Of a stretch of 64,000 bases of DNA, positions 39,430-50,299 are shown one piece after another. The DNA comes from Hyaloscypha bicolor E (Eukaryota; Ascomycota; Leotiomycetes; Helotiales; Hyaloscyphaceae), in NCBI RefSeq assembly GCF_002865645.1, contig NW_020194664.1:244104-308103 (forward strand), read 5' to 3'. A program made the translations under genes and the position numbers. The notes beneath the pieces were generated by a model, which saw only the letters and a list, made by a program, of their open reading frames with translations, searched no databases and was not told the origin of the DNA. The first letter of the stretch is position 1; each line of letters begins with the position of its first letter.

Positions 39430-39989
39430 ACTAATCTTTAAACTAATCCAAAAAGAAGTTATATATCTTGGCTAAAGTTCTTTATATACTATTAGCCTTT
39501 TCTTTTATTTTATTCTCTAAAACTCGCTTAATCTCTTTCTCTTAATTAAGCTTTTCTTTAGTCTTCTATATCTCCTTAAACTATATATTATTCTCGGAAT
39601 TATATTTAATATCTTTTTATACCGGGTTATTATTATCCCAAGCTATATATAAGCTACTATACTTATTATAGCCAAGTAATTATTTAACTGCTTTCTAATT
39701 CTTTTCTTATTATTCTCTAAAACTAGATTAGTATAAAGATTAGTATAGAAATATTCTAAAAATACTTTCTTAATTTAATACTTATAATAGACTCCTATAC
39801 TATTTCCTATTATCTTAATAGTAAAGTATTCTTATATACTATCGAGCTTATTATCTTATATTTTACTACTATAATTATATCTTAATCTATTATCTTTGCC
39901 TTCTTAATCTTAGTATAAATAGAGTCTTTTATAAAAGCTTTATTATACTTATATACTTTTATAATATTTGGGTTTTGAAATAAATCCAT
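39430..39989 (-). pseudogene. Possible second hAT cargo gene, unidentified
   Basis: On the - strand an ATG at 39989-39987 opens MDLFQNPNIIKVYKYNKAFI, with few stops for about 80 codons. A Lys/Glu-rich, coiled-coil-like stretch follows beyond an AT-rich gap that could be an intron. No family recognised. It may simply be another part of the element. Confidence 0.3.
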
Positions 39990-40440
39990 TAGTACTTTTC
40001 TTTTATAAGTAATAATATAGATAGATCTAATAAAAGAGGCTAGTTAAGATATTATATTAATATAGCTATTATCCTATAATATTATAATTAGTATAAAGAT
40101 TAATATAATATAAGTATAGACTTATTTTAGGCTCTAGGGATAATTTAATAATAATTAGTAATATATTTGGTATACTAATTATAGTCTATTACTATAGAAT
40201 ATATTATAAGAATAATCTATATAGAGATTAGTAGATTAATTAGTATATTAGGATACTAACTTATAGGTTATAATATAGAGTTATATAGTAGTATAGTTAA
40301 GTAGTTAAGAAGAGATTAAAAAGTAAGTAAGGTAAAGTAAAATAATTTACTTTTAAGATATATAAAAAAATTTTAAGCTATTACCTTACTTTTCCCTATT
40401 ACTTTACTTTAGCTAATATCTTTTCTTTAACTATATTACT

Positions 40441-40510
40441 TTAACCCCTTAATTAACCCCTTAATTAATCCCTCAATTAACCCCTTAATTAATTCCTTAA
40501 TTAATTCCTT
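40441..40510. repeat. CCCCTTAATTAA-type short tandem repeat
   Basis: About five copies of a 14-15 bp AACCCCTTAATTAA unit. Not a telomere repeat: the unit differs and the array is internal to the hAT. Confidence 0.8.
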
Positions 40511-40591
40511 CTATAGTATATCTCTTGATTTATATTAATTACTATACTAATTAAGATATAGTAATTATAATCTCTAGTTAATTATTTAATT

Positions 40592-41105
40592 ATAATATAA
40601 ACCAAGCAAACTAATAGCAAGCGTATTACTTCTAGGAAGGCTCTTATAGGCAAGGCTCCAAAAAAGACACTTGGCGGAAAAGGCCGTATTCCTACTATTA
40701 TATAAAAGAGAAAATATAGGTTTAGACCTGGCAGTTAGTTAATTAATAAAAATATTAGTATATCTACTAACTGGATTTATAGCCAAGGCCCTTCAAGAAA
40801 TCAGAAAATATTAAAGGAGTACTAATTTATTAATTCCAAAAATACTATTTTATTAATTAGTAAAGGAGATTTTGGCTCAGGAAAGTAAATAAGATATACG
40901 CATTCAAGCTTCGGCTTTATATACTTTGCAAGAGTCTATAGAGGCGCTTCTTATTACGGAGTTTAAATATAAGTCATTTTTCTTAATTATATTAATTTTT
41001 ATACTAATCTAATTCTAGTAATAAATCTTATAGCCATTTATACAAAGCGGGTTACTATTTAGAAAAAGGATATAAAGCTAGTCTAATAAATAAGATTAGG
41101 AATAA
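40592..41105 (+). pseudogene. Histone H3-like gene, RIP-damaged, inside the hAT element
   Basis: The first seven codons, ATA ATA TAA ACC AAG CAA ACT, are what RIP would make of the H3 start MARTKQT. The tail continues RKALIGKAPKKTLGGKG and KRKYRFRPG. An intron at 40734-40782 (GTTAGT..CTACTAAC..ATAG) separates RPG from T-KALQEIRKY. The histone fold follows: RSTNLLIPK, LVKEILAQESK, DIRIQASALYTLQES, then after a probable second intron (about 40963-41012, donor GT possibly mutated to AT) NLIAIYTKRVTI-KKDIKLV. These align with canonical H3 ALREIRRYQKSTELLI, the ALQES helix and AIHAKRVTIQ. Stops sit at former CAA/CAG/CGA codons. It lies between the hAT transposase and the right TIR, so I interpret it as captured cargo. 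It is divergent from replication H3 in the tail and could be a variant; the end is uncertain. Confidence 0.8.
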
Positions 41106-41584
41106 TGGGTATTAGTAAGGTTAGCAAATGCCTTATAGCAGTACTATAGGATAGTTAGTTTACTTGGGTTACTAGCAAAGTAACCAGGTCAGGCATTAGG
41201 AAATCAACCTTTATATCTAAGGCAAAGCAGTTAGCTAGCCATTAGATTAATAAAGCAATAACTCAAATCATTACTTTTTTAATATATCTCAAATTAGTTA
41301 TATTCTTTAAAGAACTAGTATAAAGATTAATTAATTAATTAATTAATTAATTGGAATAGAGAGTAGGAGGGGCAGATTCTGCGGGCCCCTTACTGCCTAG
41401 AACGATAATTATTGCCAATTATTAATAATTATCAATTATTGACAAATTAGTGCGATTATCTAATTATTACTTATTGAGCTTATCGGAGCCCACACTGCCT
41501 ACTACGAACTACCTTACCTTCAAACCCCTCCTACTATAAACTATATATATATACTAGGGAGAACCTAAACTCGGTTTAATATAG

Positions 41585-42730
41585 ATACTAACGAGAGAAA
41601 GAAGCTAATTAAGAAATGGGAGGACGGTATTAATCCGGTAACTATAATAAAGGCTAAACTTCAGGAATATATAATTACCAAGATATATTAGTATACCTTG
41701 TATAAGAAGAATAATAATAATCTATAAGATCTATTCCAGGATAACTTCAAAAACTTTAATACTGCGGTATATGGTCTGATTAATCATACGCTTATATAAA
41801 ATCTTCGAACCCAACTTTACTACGGTAGTATCTATATTAAATAGAACTATAAAAACCTTACTATTGCGTAATCCTTTATTAACCTTGCCCGAGAGGAGAC
41901 AAAGAGCATATAGAACAAAGCTAATATTATTAATAATAATCCAATTAGAATAGATCTTCTTTAGGGACCTATTATATCGGTTTATCTTACTTTAGATAGA
42001 ACTGGACATAAGGGAACCAGATGATCTCAGTCGAGAAATCAAGCTGTCCATCCACCTTCTCCAAATCAAGGCTATTTACCGCTTCACCTTTACCGCCACT
42101 AGTATTACTGCCGAATCCGAACTACCATTAATTAGTGCCTACTATTTCTGCTGGGAAGCTTATTGGGGAAATAGCGAAGATATACTCCGAAGTACAGAAG
42201 TATAACGGAACCAATGGCAGTTTTGATTATAAACTCACTATCTTCCTCGATATCTGCCAATGTATAAAGCTCCCAGAAGAGGTGCTAGCGAGAGCTTTTC
42301 CCACTATATTAAAGGGACTAGTACAAGACTACTTCTATAATAACCAGCTCTCGAGCCGTATGTATGAAGAGGCCTATACGAACATCCGTAGCTTCTTTAA
42401 AGGCCCCGGTTTCTATTATCGAAATCTAGACAAATAGAACGCTACTACCTTGGTAACCATGACGGCAAAGGATCCTGAAAAGACGACGTTTGAGCTTGTC
42501 CAAATGCTAATTAACGACCTATGTAAATTGTAGTATGGCCTTGCTCCTGCCTTACGAAGCACCGAATTCCTATATAATAAGATTATTACCTCCTGTCAAG
42601 GCTCACCGGCATGCCGATACGCAGTCTCGGACCCTCCTGATAATCTCGGCCAGCTTGTTAACAAGCTCTACTTATTGGTTAGCGGAGACCACTCTATATA
42701 CCTTAACCTCAGTTCAATCGCTTTACGATA
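41585..42730 (+). pseudogene. Copia-type gag of the LTR element, lightly damaged
   Basis: An N-terminal part (ERKKLIKKWEDGINPV.., about 41600-41930) has some stops. The well-preserved part begins near 42135: LTIFLDICQCIKLPEEV, RSFFKGPGFYYRNLDK, TTFELVQMLINDL, then YGLAPALRSTEFLYNKI and PACRYAVSDPPDNLGQLVNKL. Stops at about 42435 (TAG, likely TGG) and 42532 (TAG, likely CAG) interrupt it. The sequence resembles fungal retroelement gag just upstream of the zinc knuckle, but the knuckle and all of pol are missing. The RIP-mutated equivalent is at about 50600-51900 on the - strand. Confidence 0.75.
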
Positions 42731-42769
42731 CCCATAGCGATAAATCCTCTTGGCCTCTACCTGCCAGAA

Positions 42770-42985
42770 TCGTCAAATCGCTCTTTCGCACCCTTTGCGA
42801 ACCACCAGAGCCCCCCTTAATCGCTCTTTCGTACCCTCTGCGAACCACCAGAGCATCCCTTAATCGCTCCTTTACTAGGTTACGAACTCCTGAACCTCGT
42901 AAACCATCAGAGCAATCCCTCAATTGCTCTTTTGCAAGGCCGAATACCCTCTGCGAACTACTAGAGCAACCCTCGACCGAATCGA
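42770..42985 (+). repeat. Tandem repeat, about 45-bp unit
   Basis: About four or five imperfect copies of AATCGCTCTTTCG..CCTCTGCGAACCACCAGAGCA. They follow directly on the gag segment; the open frames crossing it are probably incidental. Confidence 0.75.
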
Positions 42986-43119
42986 CGATCCCATACCCTT
43001 GGGAACCTGTCGAATACCACCCCACCCTCTGGAACTCCACCCTCTGGAACACCCTTGAAGCAATTCAATTTCATCTTTAAGTTGGCCCTCTTGAGCTTCA
43101 GAACTTCCAAATCCTCCCG

Positions 43120-43337
43120 GAATCGGAATCGCGATATTTCACTTCTAAATTTCTCGTCCTAAATTTCTCGTTACGGACGAAATATTTACGAACCCTCGCG
43201 AACCACTCCAGAAACGACGATCCTTCTTCACCTTTGGGAGCCTGTCAATTACCTCTCCTTCCACGAATACCTCTCCTTCTACGAATACCTCTCCTTCCTT
43301 CGAATTCCCTTACCTTCGAGCCCCCTTTTGGTATAGT
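43120..43337 (+). repeat. Second copy of the element leader, plus short ACCTCTCCTTC repeats
   Basis: ATATTTCACTTCTAAATTTCTCG and TTACGGACGAAATATTTA repeat the leader sequence at about 36020-36085. Three copies of an ACCTCTCCTTCYACGAAT unit follow at 43251-43310. Confidence 0.65.
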
Positions 43338-44051
43338 ATGGACAGGGACAAGTGGGATACATGGGATAAATAATATGGGGAGGCCCAAATTGAGAAATGG
43401 ATGAGTGGAATCAACCTAAGGACTGCCACAGATAGCGAGATCCAAGAGTATACAAGTACCAAGGTATACGAGTATATGGACTGTAATCGCCGTGGCTATG
43501 GCTACGATACCTGGATCTTCTTTTGGGAAGATTTCAATTGTTTTATAACCAAGGACTTTGATTGGCTTGGACAGTACTACCTAAAGGAGCTCAGGAGTCA
43601 ACTAAAGGAGATATACCGCCCATTGACTGACGCCGAATTTGAGCGCCTCTTGGCTATATTTGAAGGTCTTCTAATTGAAGCTCTTCCAATTGAGGCTCTT
43701 TTAATTGGGAAAGCTCTTCCAATTGAAGCTTTGCCAGTGGATACCAACGAATCAGCTATTCCAGTGGATACCAATACCAATGAACTGGATATTGACGAAC
43801 GCAACCAACTGGCCATCCCTTCCGCAAACGCCACTAAATCGTCAATCTTTACCTTGGAAACTGACGAACCGTCAGTGGAAAACGTCCATATCTCCAATAC
43901 CCTCGTTTCACCTCCTTCACCTCTTCGTTCGATCCCTGGTACCGGATTTGGACAATTCCATACCCTTCAACCAACCAATGGAAGCAGTACATCCACCCAT
44001 ACCTCCGCTAGCTTCGAATTCCAAGCTTTACAGCGAACAGGAGTAGGTTGA
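43338..44051 (+). pseudogene. Second gag-like frame with internal peptide repeats
   Basis: From ATG 43338 the frame reads MDRDKWDTWDK, meets TAA at 43371 (CAA by RIP would fit), and is then open from 43401 for 216 codons to a stop at 44049-44051. The N-terminal half (KWMSGINLRTATDSEIQEY, then KDFDWLGQYYLKEL) resembles the gag start near 41600, KKWEDGINPV. A degenerate repeat (IEALPIEALLIGKALPIEAL, then VDTNESAIPVDTNT) follows, with a Ser/Thr/Pro-rich tail. It looks like a duplicated and diverged gag N-terminus. Whether the 43401 start is used is unknown. Confidence 0.55.
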
Positions 44052-44054
44052 ACG

Positions 44055-44250
44055 CGAATGGGCACACTGGGAATGGAGGGAATGGGTATACTGCGAATGG
44101 GTATACTGCGAATGGGGACACTGGGAATGGGTACACTGGGAATGGACATACTAGTGGGAAATGGCCATACTAGTGGGAAATGGACATACTGGTGGGATAG
44201 GGCATATTGGATGGGGAGAAATGGGGATATTGGATGGGAGGATACACTAA
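44055..44250 (+). repeat. GGGAATGG-type minisatellite
   Basis: About a dozen imperfect 15-18 bp units such as GGGAATGGGTACACT and GGGAAATGGACATACTAGT, just upstream of the 3' LTR. Confidence 0.8.
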
Positions 44251-44341
44251 GCGTTTGGGAGGTTTGGGACTAGGCCCAATTAGGAAATTAGTATGCGATG
44301 GGAGGGAAGCACTGTTTTTGGCGTTTTTAGAGAGGTTCCAG

Positions 44342-44577
44342 TGTCGGAATAGCTGCACTGCGAATTTCCTGGTCATGTGACTAGTCATGTGAGCTCGCGT
44401 CGCAGGCGTGACTCGACCGGTAGACTAGTCCCCATTAGGCTTAGCAGATTTAGGGATCGCATATCAACACCACGATATTGCGATCCTCACTTCTGAACAA
44501 CAACAACTTCACCAACCATACGCAAATAGCACTTCCACGCCTACGTGACGGTGCCATGCATTACTGGTGAACCGACA
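44342..44577 (+). repeat. 3' LTR (236 bp), essentially unmutated
   Basis: TGTCGGAATAG..GAACCGACA, with full C and G content. It is the reference for all RIP-mutated relatives in the window. Confidence 0.93.
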
Positions 44578-45705
44578 TTAATATCTAGTTTAAAGCTTCT
44601 GAATTTCTATTATTACTTTTTTAAATATTACTAATTATTATAATATAATTAGTAATAAAATATTATATTTAATTATTTAAAATATAATATTATAAACTAA
44701 AAGAATTAAAATAATATTATTAGATTTTATAAAATTATTAATAGTATTAAAAGCTATTTATAATATAATATTTTTATTAATTCTATTAATTTTAGCTATA
44801 ATAATAAAATAAATATATTAAATCGGGCTATAATATTATTTTATAATTCTAATAAAATTATAAGCTTTTATAGAAATAATTTTTTTTTAATTCTTATAAT
44901 ATTTATAAATTAAATAAATTTCTTATTAGTAAATTACTTTCTGGTATTTATTAAAATCTAATTAAAAGAGCCTAAATAAGTATTAATTTAATACTATTTT
45001 AGGCTATTTTAAATATATAATATATTAATATTTTAAAATTATTAGCCGGTTTAATATTAAATACTTTTATTAATAGTATAAAATATAAATTTATTAGAAA
45101 TATAAAAAATATTAATAATAATAGAATAATTAAAACTAATATTATTTTTTAAATTAATCTTAAATTATTTTAATAATTATTTGAATTTCTGGTATTATTT
45201 ATAATATTTTATAAAGTATTTAAAAACTTTTATATTAATATTATAGCCTATTTATTTTAGTATATTTCGGAGCTTATTAATAAATAAATTACTAAAATAG
45301 TAATATAAATATTATAATTCGATTTTAATAAGAAAATAAAAGTTATAAATAAAGAATTCGAAAATAAAACTTTATAATATAATATTTTAAAATAGAAAAA
45401 AGTATTTAAAACATTATATTATAGATATAAAATATTTAATAAAAGTAATAAAATAATTAGTAAAATTATTAAAATAGATTTCTAGCTTATTTATATTAAT
45501 TAAATTAAATAGAAATAAATTTTTTATTAATATAATATAGAATTATATTTATTTAATTAATATATTTATTATTATAAATCTAATATTAAACTAGATATTA
45601 ATTTAAGCTTAATATTATTATGAATTTATTATAAAACTTAGAATTAGTTATAATTAGTAATTAATAATCTAAAGACTTTAATATTAAATATAATTTTATA
45701 AAAAT

Positions 45706-45939
45706 TATAATAACTAGTATTATATAGTTAGTTTTAGCTAAAGGAATTAGTTTTAGCTAAGGTTTCAAGCTATAATTTAAATTAAGCTCGCTTCTAAAGC
45801 TTAATATTTTAGTAATCTTAGTTATATCTATTTATTTACTATTATATTTTACTTCTTCTTTCCTTAGCTTTAGATTCTATAAGATATTAGAATTATAAAT
45901 CTTTAAGTATTATTTTATTACTTTATTTCTATTATTATA
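45706..45939. repeat. Left LTR of the gag-only element
   Basis: Contains a repeated GTTTTAGCTAAAGGAATTA word; matches 53624-53855. Confidence 0.87.
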
Positions 45940-46473
45940 TAATCTAAAGCTTCTATTTTATAAATAGTAATTATTATTATTATTTATTAGAACTTCTATT
46001 TACTAGTCTGCTTTTATATAGAATACTCTTATTATTATTATTATATAGTACTATTTATAGTTCTATTTATAAGATATTAAAAAGCTCGATTTTAGCTAGC
46101 TTAATTCCTTATTATTTATTAGAGCCCCTGGCTTATTACTTTATTAATTTTTTACTAATATTTCTTTAAAAATAAATACTTTTTAAATATAAGTTTAGTA
46201 TAAGTTTAATAGCTTAAAAGCTGAAATTACTATCTATAAACAAAAAATAGTCAGAAATTAAAGCTTCCGGATCCTAAAAAGTTTACTAGATTAATATATA
46301 AGTTTAATATCTAGTTTCTATTAATTAAGGCCAAGCTATAAATTAATAGCCCGGTTATTAGAAATTATATTACCTAGTTTTATTATATTTACCTTAATCT
46401 GAAATTCTCTATTTAATTAATAGTTCTATTATAGCTTTCTTATATAAAATATATATAATTATAAGATTATAAT

Positions 46474-46786
46474 TATTAGTTTACTAGTAATATATAATAC
46501 TATTATATAGGTATAGAAATACTAGTTATATTAGTTAGTAAAGTTTTTATTATTTAGAAATAGGAATTATAGTATTATAATATTAATATATAATCCCTAA
46601 ATCTATTAAGCTTAAAGGAGTCTAGTCTACTAGTCAAGTTACTAATAGAATGCGAGGTTACATAACTATATCCCGTATCCCATATCCTATTACTTATATC
46701 CCATTACTTATATTCTATTATTTATATCCCGTATCCCGTATCCCGTAACTATATATATAACTCCCAAAGAAATAGCTATACTAATA
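46474..46786 (-). repeat. 3' LTR (313 bp) of the nested Copia element
   Basis: Includes an irregular run of 7-bp ATCCCGT-type units (46670-46750) absent from the 236-bp LTR subtype. Confidence 0.9.
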
Positions 46787-47099
46787 CTAGAAACTCTCTA
46801 AAAAACGCAAAAAATAGTATCTCTTTCTAATTATATATAAATTCCCTAATCCGGCCTAGTACCAGATTTTCCCAAATACTTTATATATCTATATTACTTC
46901 TGAGGTTTTAGTTATATACTAAAAGCTGCAGCCTTTTATATGTGACTTCTTCTCTTATAATATCCTCCTATCTTATATATCTATTTCTTATCCTATTTAT
47001 ACTTAACCTATTCCTCTATATCTAATTATATAGTATTTATATTAATTAGGTACTTGAGGGCATTTATTAGCTTTAATTTCGTTATAGAATTAGCAGAAT

Positions 47100-47400
47100 T
47101 CGATTCTCTTTTAATCTATTTAACTTCTATAATCTCTTATTATTTATATATCTAGTAGAGGTATATTATATTAATTATTAGATGCTTTTCTCGAGTAGTT
47201 CCTAATTTAACGAGGCATTTATATAATGACTTTGAATCCGTATAGATTACTAGTAATAGTTCCATTTCTAGTATTCTATTAATTATAGATTTAACTAAAG
47301 TACCTATATTAAAGCTATAAGCCATACTATAGAGTTTCAAAGCTAGAATACTTCTAGTAACTCTCTTGTATTTAGTAGAGAACTAGTAGATAATATTAGT
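47100..47400 (-). pseudogene. Copia RNase H remnant
   Basis: A - strand frame (47340-47152) reads IYTDSKSLYKCLVKLGTT and then REKHLIINIIYL. This matches the YTDS..SLYDCLVKLGTT block of fungal Copia RNase H, with the family's Asp still present in this copy. Flanking pol is broken by stops. Confidence 0.8.
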
Positions 47401-50299
47401 ATATCTAGTTCCGTTTACTAGAACTAGAACATATCCGATTTGGGAAAAGAGATCTCTATTATTTGCAAATAAAGCATTTATAAAAACAATTAAATATAAG
47501 GACTTCTTTACTAGCTTTACGAATCTTAGTTCTCTAGTAATATTCTCAATTTACTATTAAATACGCTTATTAAGTACTTTTATATTAGTTTTCGAGGGTT
47601 TAATAGCTTAAGCGGCAATTAATAGGTTATATAAAGCTTTTAATTAATAGACTAATATAATATACGCTCCTCTAGTATATTAGGTAATATATTAGTCCTT
47701 AATAGAGAGATCTTAATAAATAGTACCCTTACTACTTATAGTAGTAGTATTCTTTATAAAAATGGTTTAGAGATTTTTATACTAGTATTCCTATATAAGA
47801 GTAATTCTAGTAGTATCTATATAAATAATATTTCCGTTAAACTTGAGATTATAGTTAATAGTAAGGTATTTATACTTCTTGGCCAAGAACTTAGCCTTTT
47901 AAAGATTTAGTTACTCTATTTTTACAAAATCGTTATTTCTAATAAATAGGGTATTATTAGTTTAAAGGCTAATAATTCCAAAGAATTACTTGCTATAGAA
48001 AAGGCAAGGGTTATAAGTTAACTATTCTATAGAAAGCTCGTTAATATAGTAGGAATAATAAGTCTTAAACTAGTAATTCCTAGCTTTTAGTATACTATAT
48101 AGTAATTTTATAACTTTTAGAACCAAATTATTATTTAGATTTAGCTCTCTAATAAGCTTATAAGATGAGTTAATATAAAAATTATAGTTAAGTAAGGTTA
48201 TTAATTAGATATAAGCTTGCGAGATATTATATAAATATAGCTTTATAGTATCTATTATTATAGTAGTAATACTAAGAATAATTCTCTGGCTAATATATTA
48301 GATAATAGGTAATTATATTAATACTATGTGTTTTTTACTATTATTATAAGCCTAGATAACTAGTCTCGACTTTTTAAACTCTCTCTCTATATCCTTATTC
48401 TTAATCTTATTAATAAACCGGGAATTAAAAATATATACCTCTTTTAGTATCTAAGATTTAAGAGTAATCTCAAATATACCCTTTTTTAGGAGGCTAGTAA
48501 CTTTAACTTAACGGGAGTTCTTATATAGGTTATTATCTTATAGGAATACCGTAATATCCGGGTTCTTATAAGGGCATTCTCTACTATACTTTAGTAAAAT
48601 AGCGGGAATAATAGGAAAAATCATACCTGTATTACTTTTAGCCTTATTATAAAGTTCGGGAATAGGTTTAGGTTCGGGGCCATTAGTAATAACCTTAATA
48701 TCCCCTATATAAAAGGGCTTTATAGAGGTTAAGCGAAAGGTAGTATTACTATATAGTAGAGCTAGTATATAGTCCTCTCCGTTAATAGCTACTAGCTTAT
48801 ATAGCCTATCCTAACTACTAGATTAACCAGTATTCCCTTTATACTATATGAGAATATCCGAATTTAAGAGAAGTTTATAGATATTAGTAGTATTAGAACT
48901 ATTTCGAGTATTTAGGGTATTCGTAATCTAGTATCTAGCTTAAAGCTTCTAAATTTCTACTATTACCTTCTTAAGTACTACTAATTACTATAATATAGTT
49001 AGTAATAGGGTATTATATTCGGTTATTTAGGGTAAAGTACTATAAACTAAAAGAATTAGAATAATACTATTGGGTCTAGCAAAATTATTAATAGCCTTAA
49101 AAGCTATTTAAAATATAGTATCCTTATTAATTCTATTAATTTCGACCGTAATAATAAGGTAAGTATATTAAATCGGGCTATAGTAGTATTCTATAATTCT
49201 AACGGAACTATAAGCTTCTATAGAGACAATTTTAACCTTAGTTCTTATAGTATTTATAAGCTAAGTAAACTTCTTACTAGTAAACTGCTTTCTGGCATCT
49301 ACTATAATCTAATTAGGAGGGCCTAAATACGTATTAATCTAATATTACTTTAGGGTATTCCAAGTATATAATATATTAATATTTTAAAGCTATTAGCCGG
49401 CTTAATATCTAGTGCTTTTATTAATAATATAGAGTATAGGCTTACTAGAAATATAGAAAATATTAATAATAATAAAGTAATTAAAGCTAATATTATCTTT
49501 TAGATTAAACTTAAATTATTTTGGTAATTACCCGAATTTCTGGTATTACTTATAATACTTTATAAAGTACTTAAGAGCTCCTATATTAATATTATAGCCT
49601 GCTCATTCTAGTATATTTCAAAGCTTACTAATAAATAAATAACTAAAATAGTAATATAGATATTATAATTCAATTTTTATAAAAAAGCAGGAATTGTAAA
49701 TAAAGAATTCGGAAATAAAGCTTTATAAAGCAGTATTCTAAAGCAGGAAAAAGTATCTAAAACATTATATTATAGGTATAAAGCATTTATTAGAAATAAT
49801 AAGATAATTAGTAAAATTATTAAAATAGATTCCTAGCTTGTCTATATTAGCTAAGCTAAATAAAAATAAAGTCTTTATAGGTATAATATGGAATTATACT
49901 TGCCTAATTAGTATTCTTACTATTATAGATCTAATAAAGAATATAGATCTAATACTAAACTAGATATTAACTCAATCTTTAGTAGTTTTATTAAATTAGA
50001 TACTATTATTAGTCTACTATAAAGCTTGGAATTAGTTAGAACTAGTAATTAAGAATCTAGAGGCTCTAGTATTAATTATAATTTTATAAAAGCAGTAAGT
50101 ATTATATCTTAATATACTATTAATTATAGATATCTGGGTGTCTTTTATTTATTTAATAAGCTCTAAGATATGGTTTTTGCCTATTATCTAGTATATAAGA
50201 GAAAGAGAAATAAGGTTATTTATAAGGATATTAGTTATGGGAATAGCAGAAATAGAGGCTATAGGAGCGGCTAGGGAGCTTTTAATAAAAGTAAAATAG

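Larger units (their letters stand above)
36283..41497 (+). mobile_element. Autonomous-size hAT DNA transposon (5215 bp), RIP-inactivated, with cargo
   Basis: Terminal inverted repeats CAGTRTGGGCTCCGATAA (36283-36300 and the complement ending at 41497) are flanked by an 8-bp duplication: CCTACCAC at 36275-36282 and CCTACTAC at 41498-41505, differing by one RIP-type transition. The sister retroelement at 46474-52819 carries the empty site (ATAGTAGG at 51934-51941, reverse orientation). Contents: a hAT transposase remnant on the + strand, a possible - strand gene, and a histone H3-like remnant. Copies of a TTAGTATAAAGATTAGTATA-like word are scattered through it in both orientations. Confidence 0.93.
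35380..44577 (+). mobile_element. LTR retroelement (9.2 kb with nested hAT), gag-only, half RIP-mutated
   Basis: Two 236-bp LTRs (35380-35615 and 44342-44577; intact form TGTCGG..CCGACA) are flanked by TTAAT at 35375-35379 and 44578-44582. Without the hAT insertion the element is about 4 kb. It has a leader, a gag region, tandem repeats, a second leader copy and a second gag-like frame, but no pol. It is therefore probably non-autonomous and mobilised by relatives such as 46474-52819. The left part up to about 42.0 kb is heavily RIP-mutated; the right part, including the 3' LTR, is nearly clean. Confidence 0.9.

Noticed and set aside
40441..40510. Interstitial telomere repeat
   Set aside because: CCCCTTAATTAA unit differs from fungal TTAGGG/CCCTAA and is part of the hAT interior.
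42535..43080. 181-codon + strand open frame and its antisense partner
   Set aside because: Out of frame with the gag segment it overlaps and crosses the 45-bp tandem repeat; homology supports the other frame.
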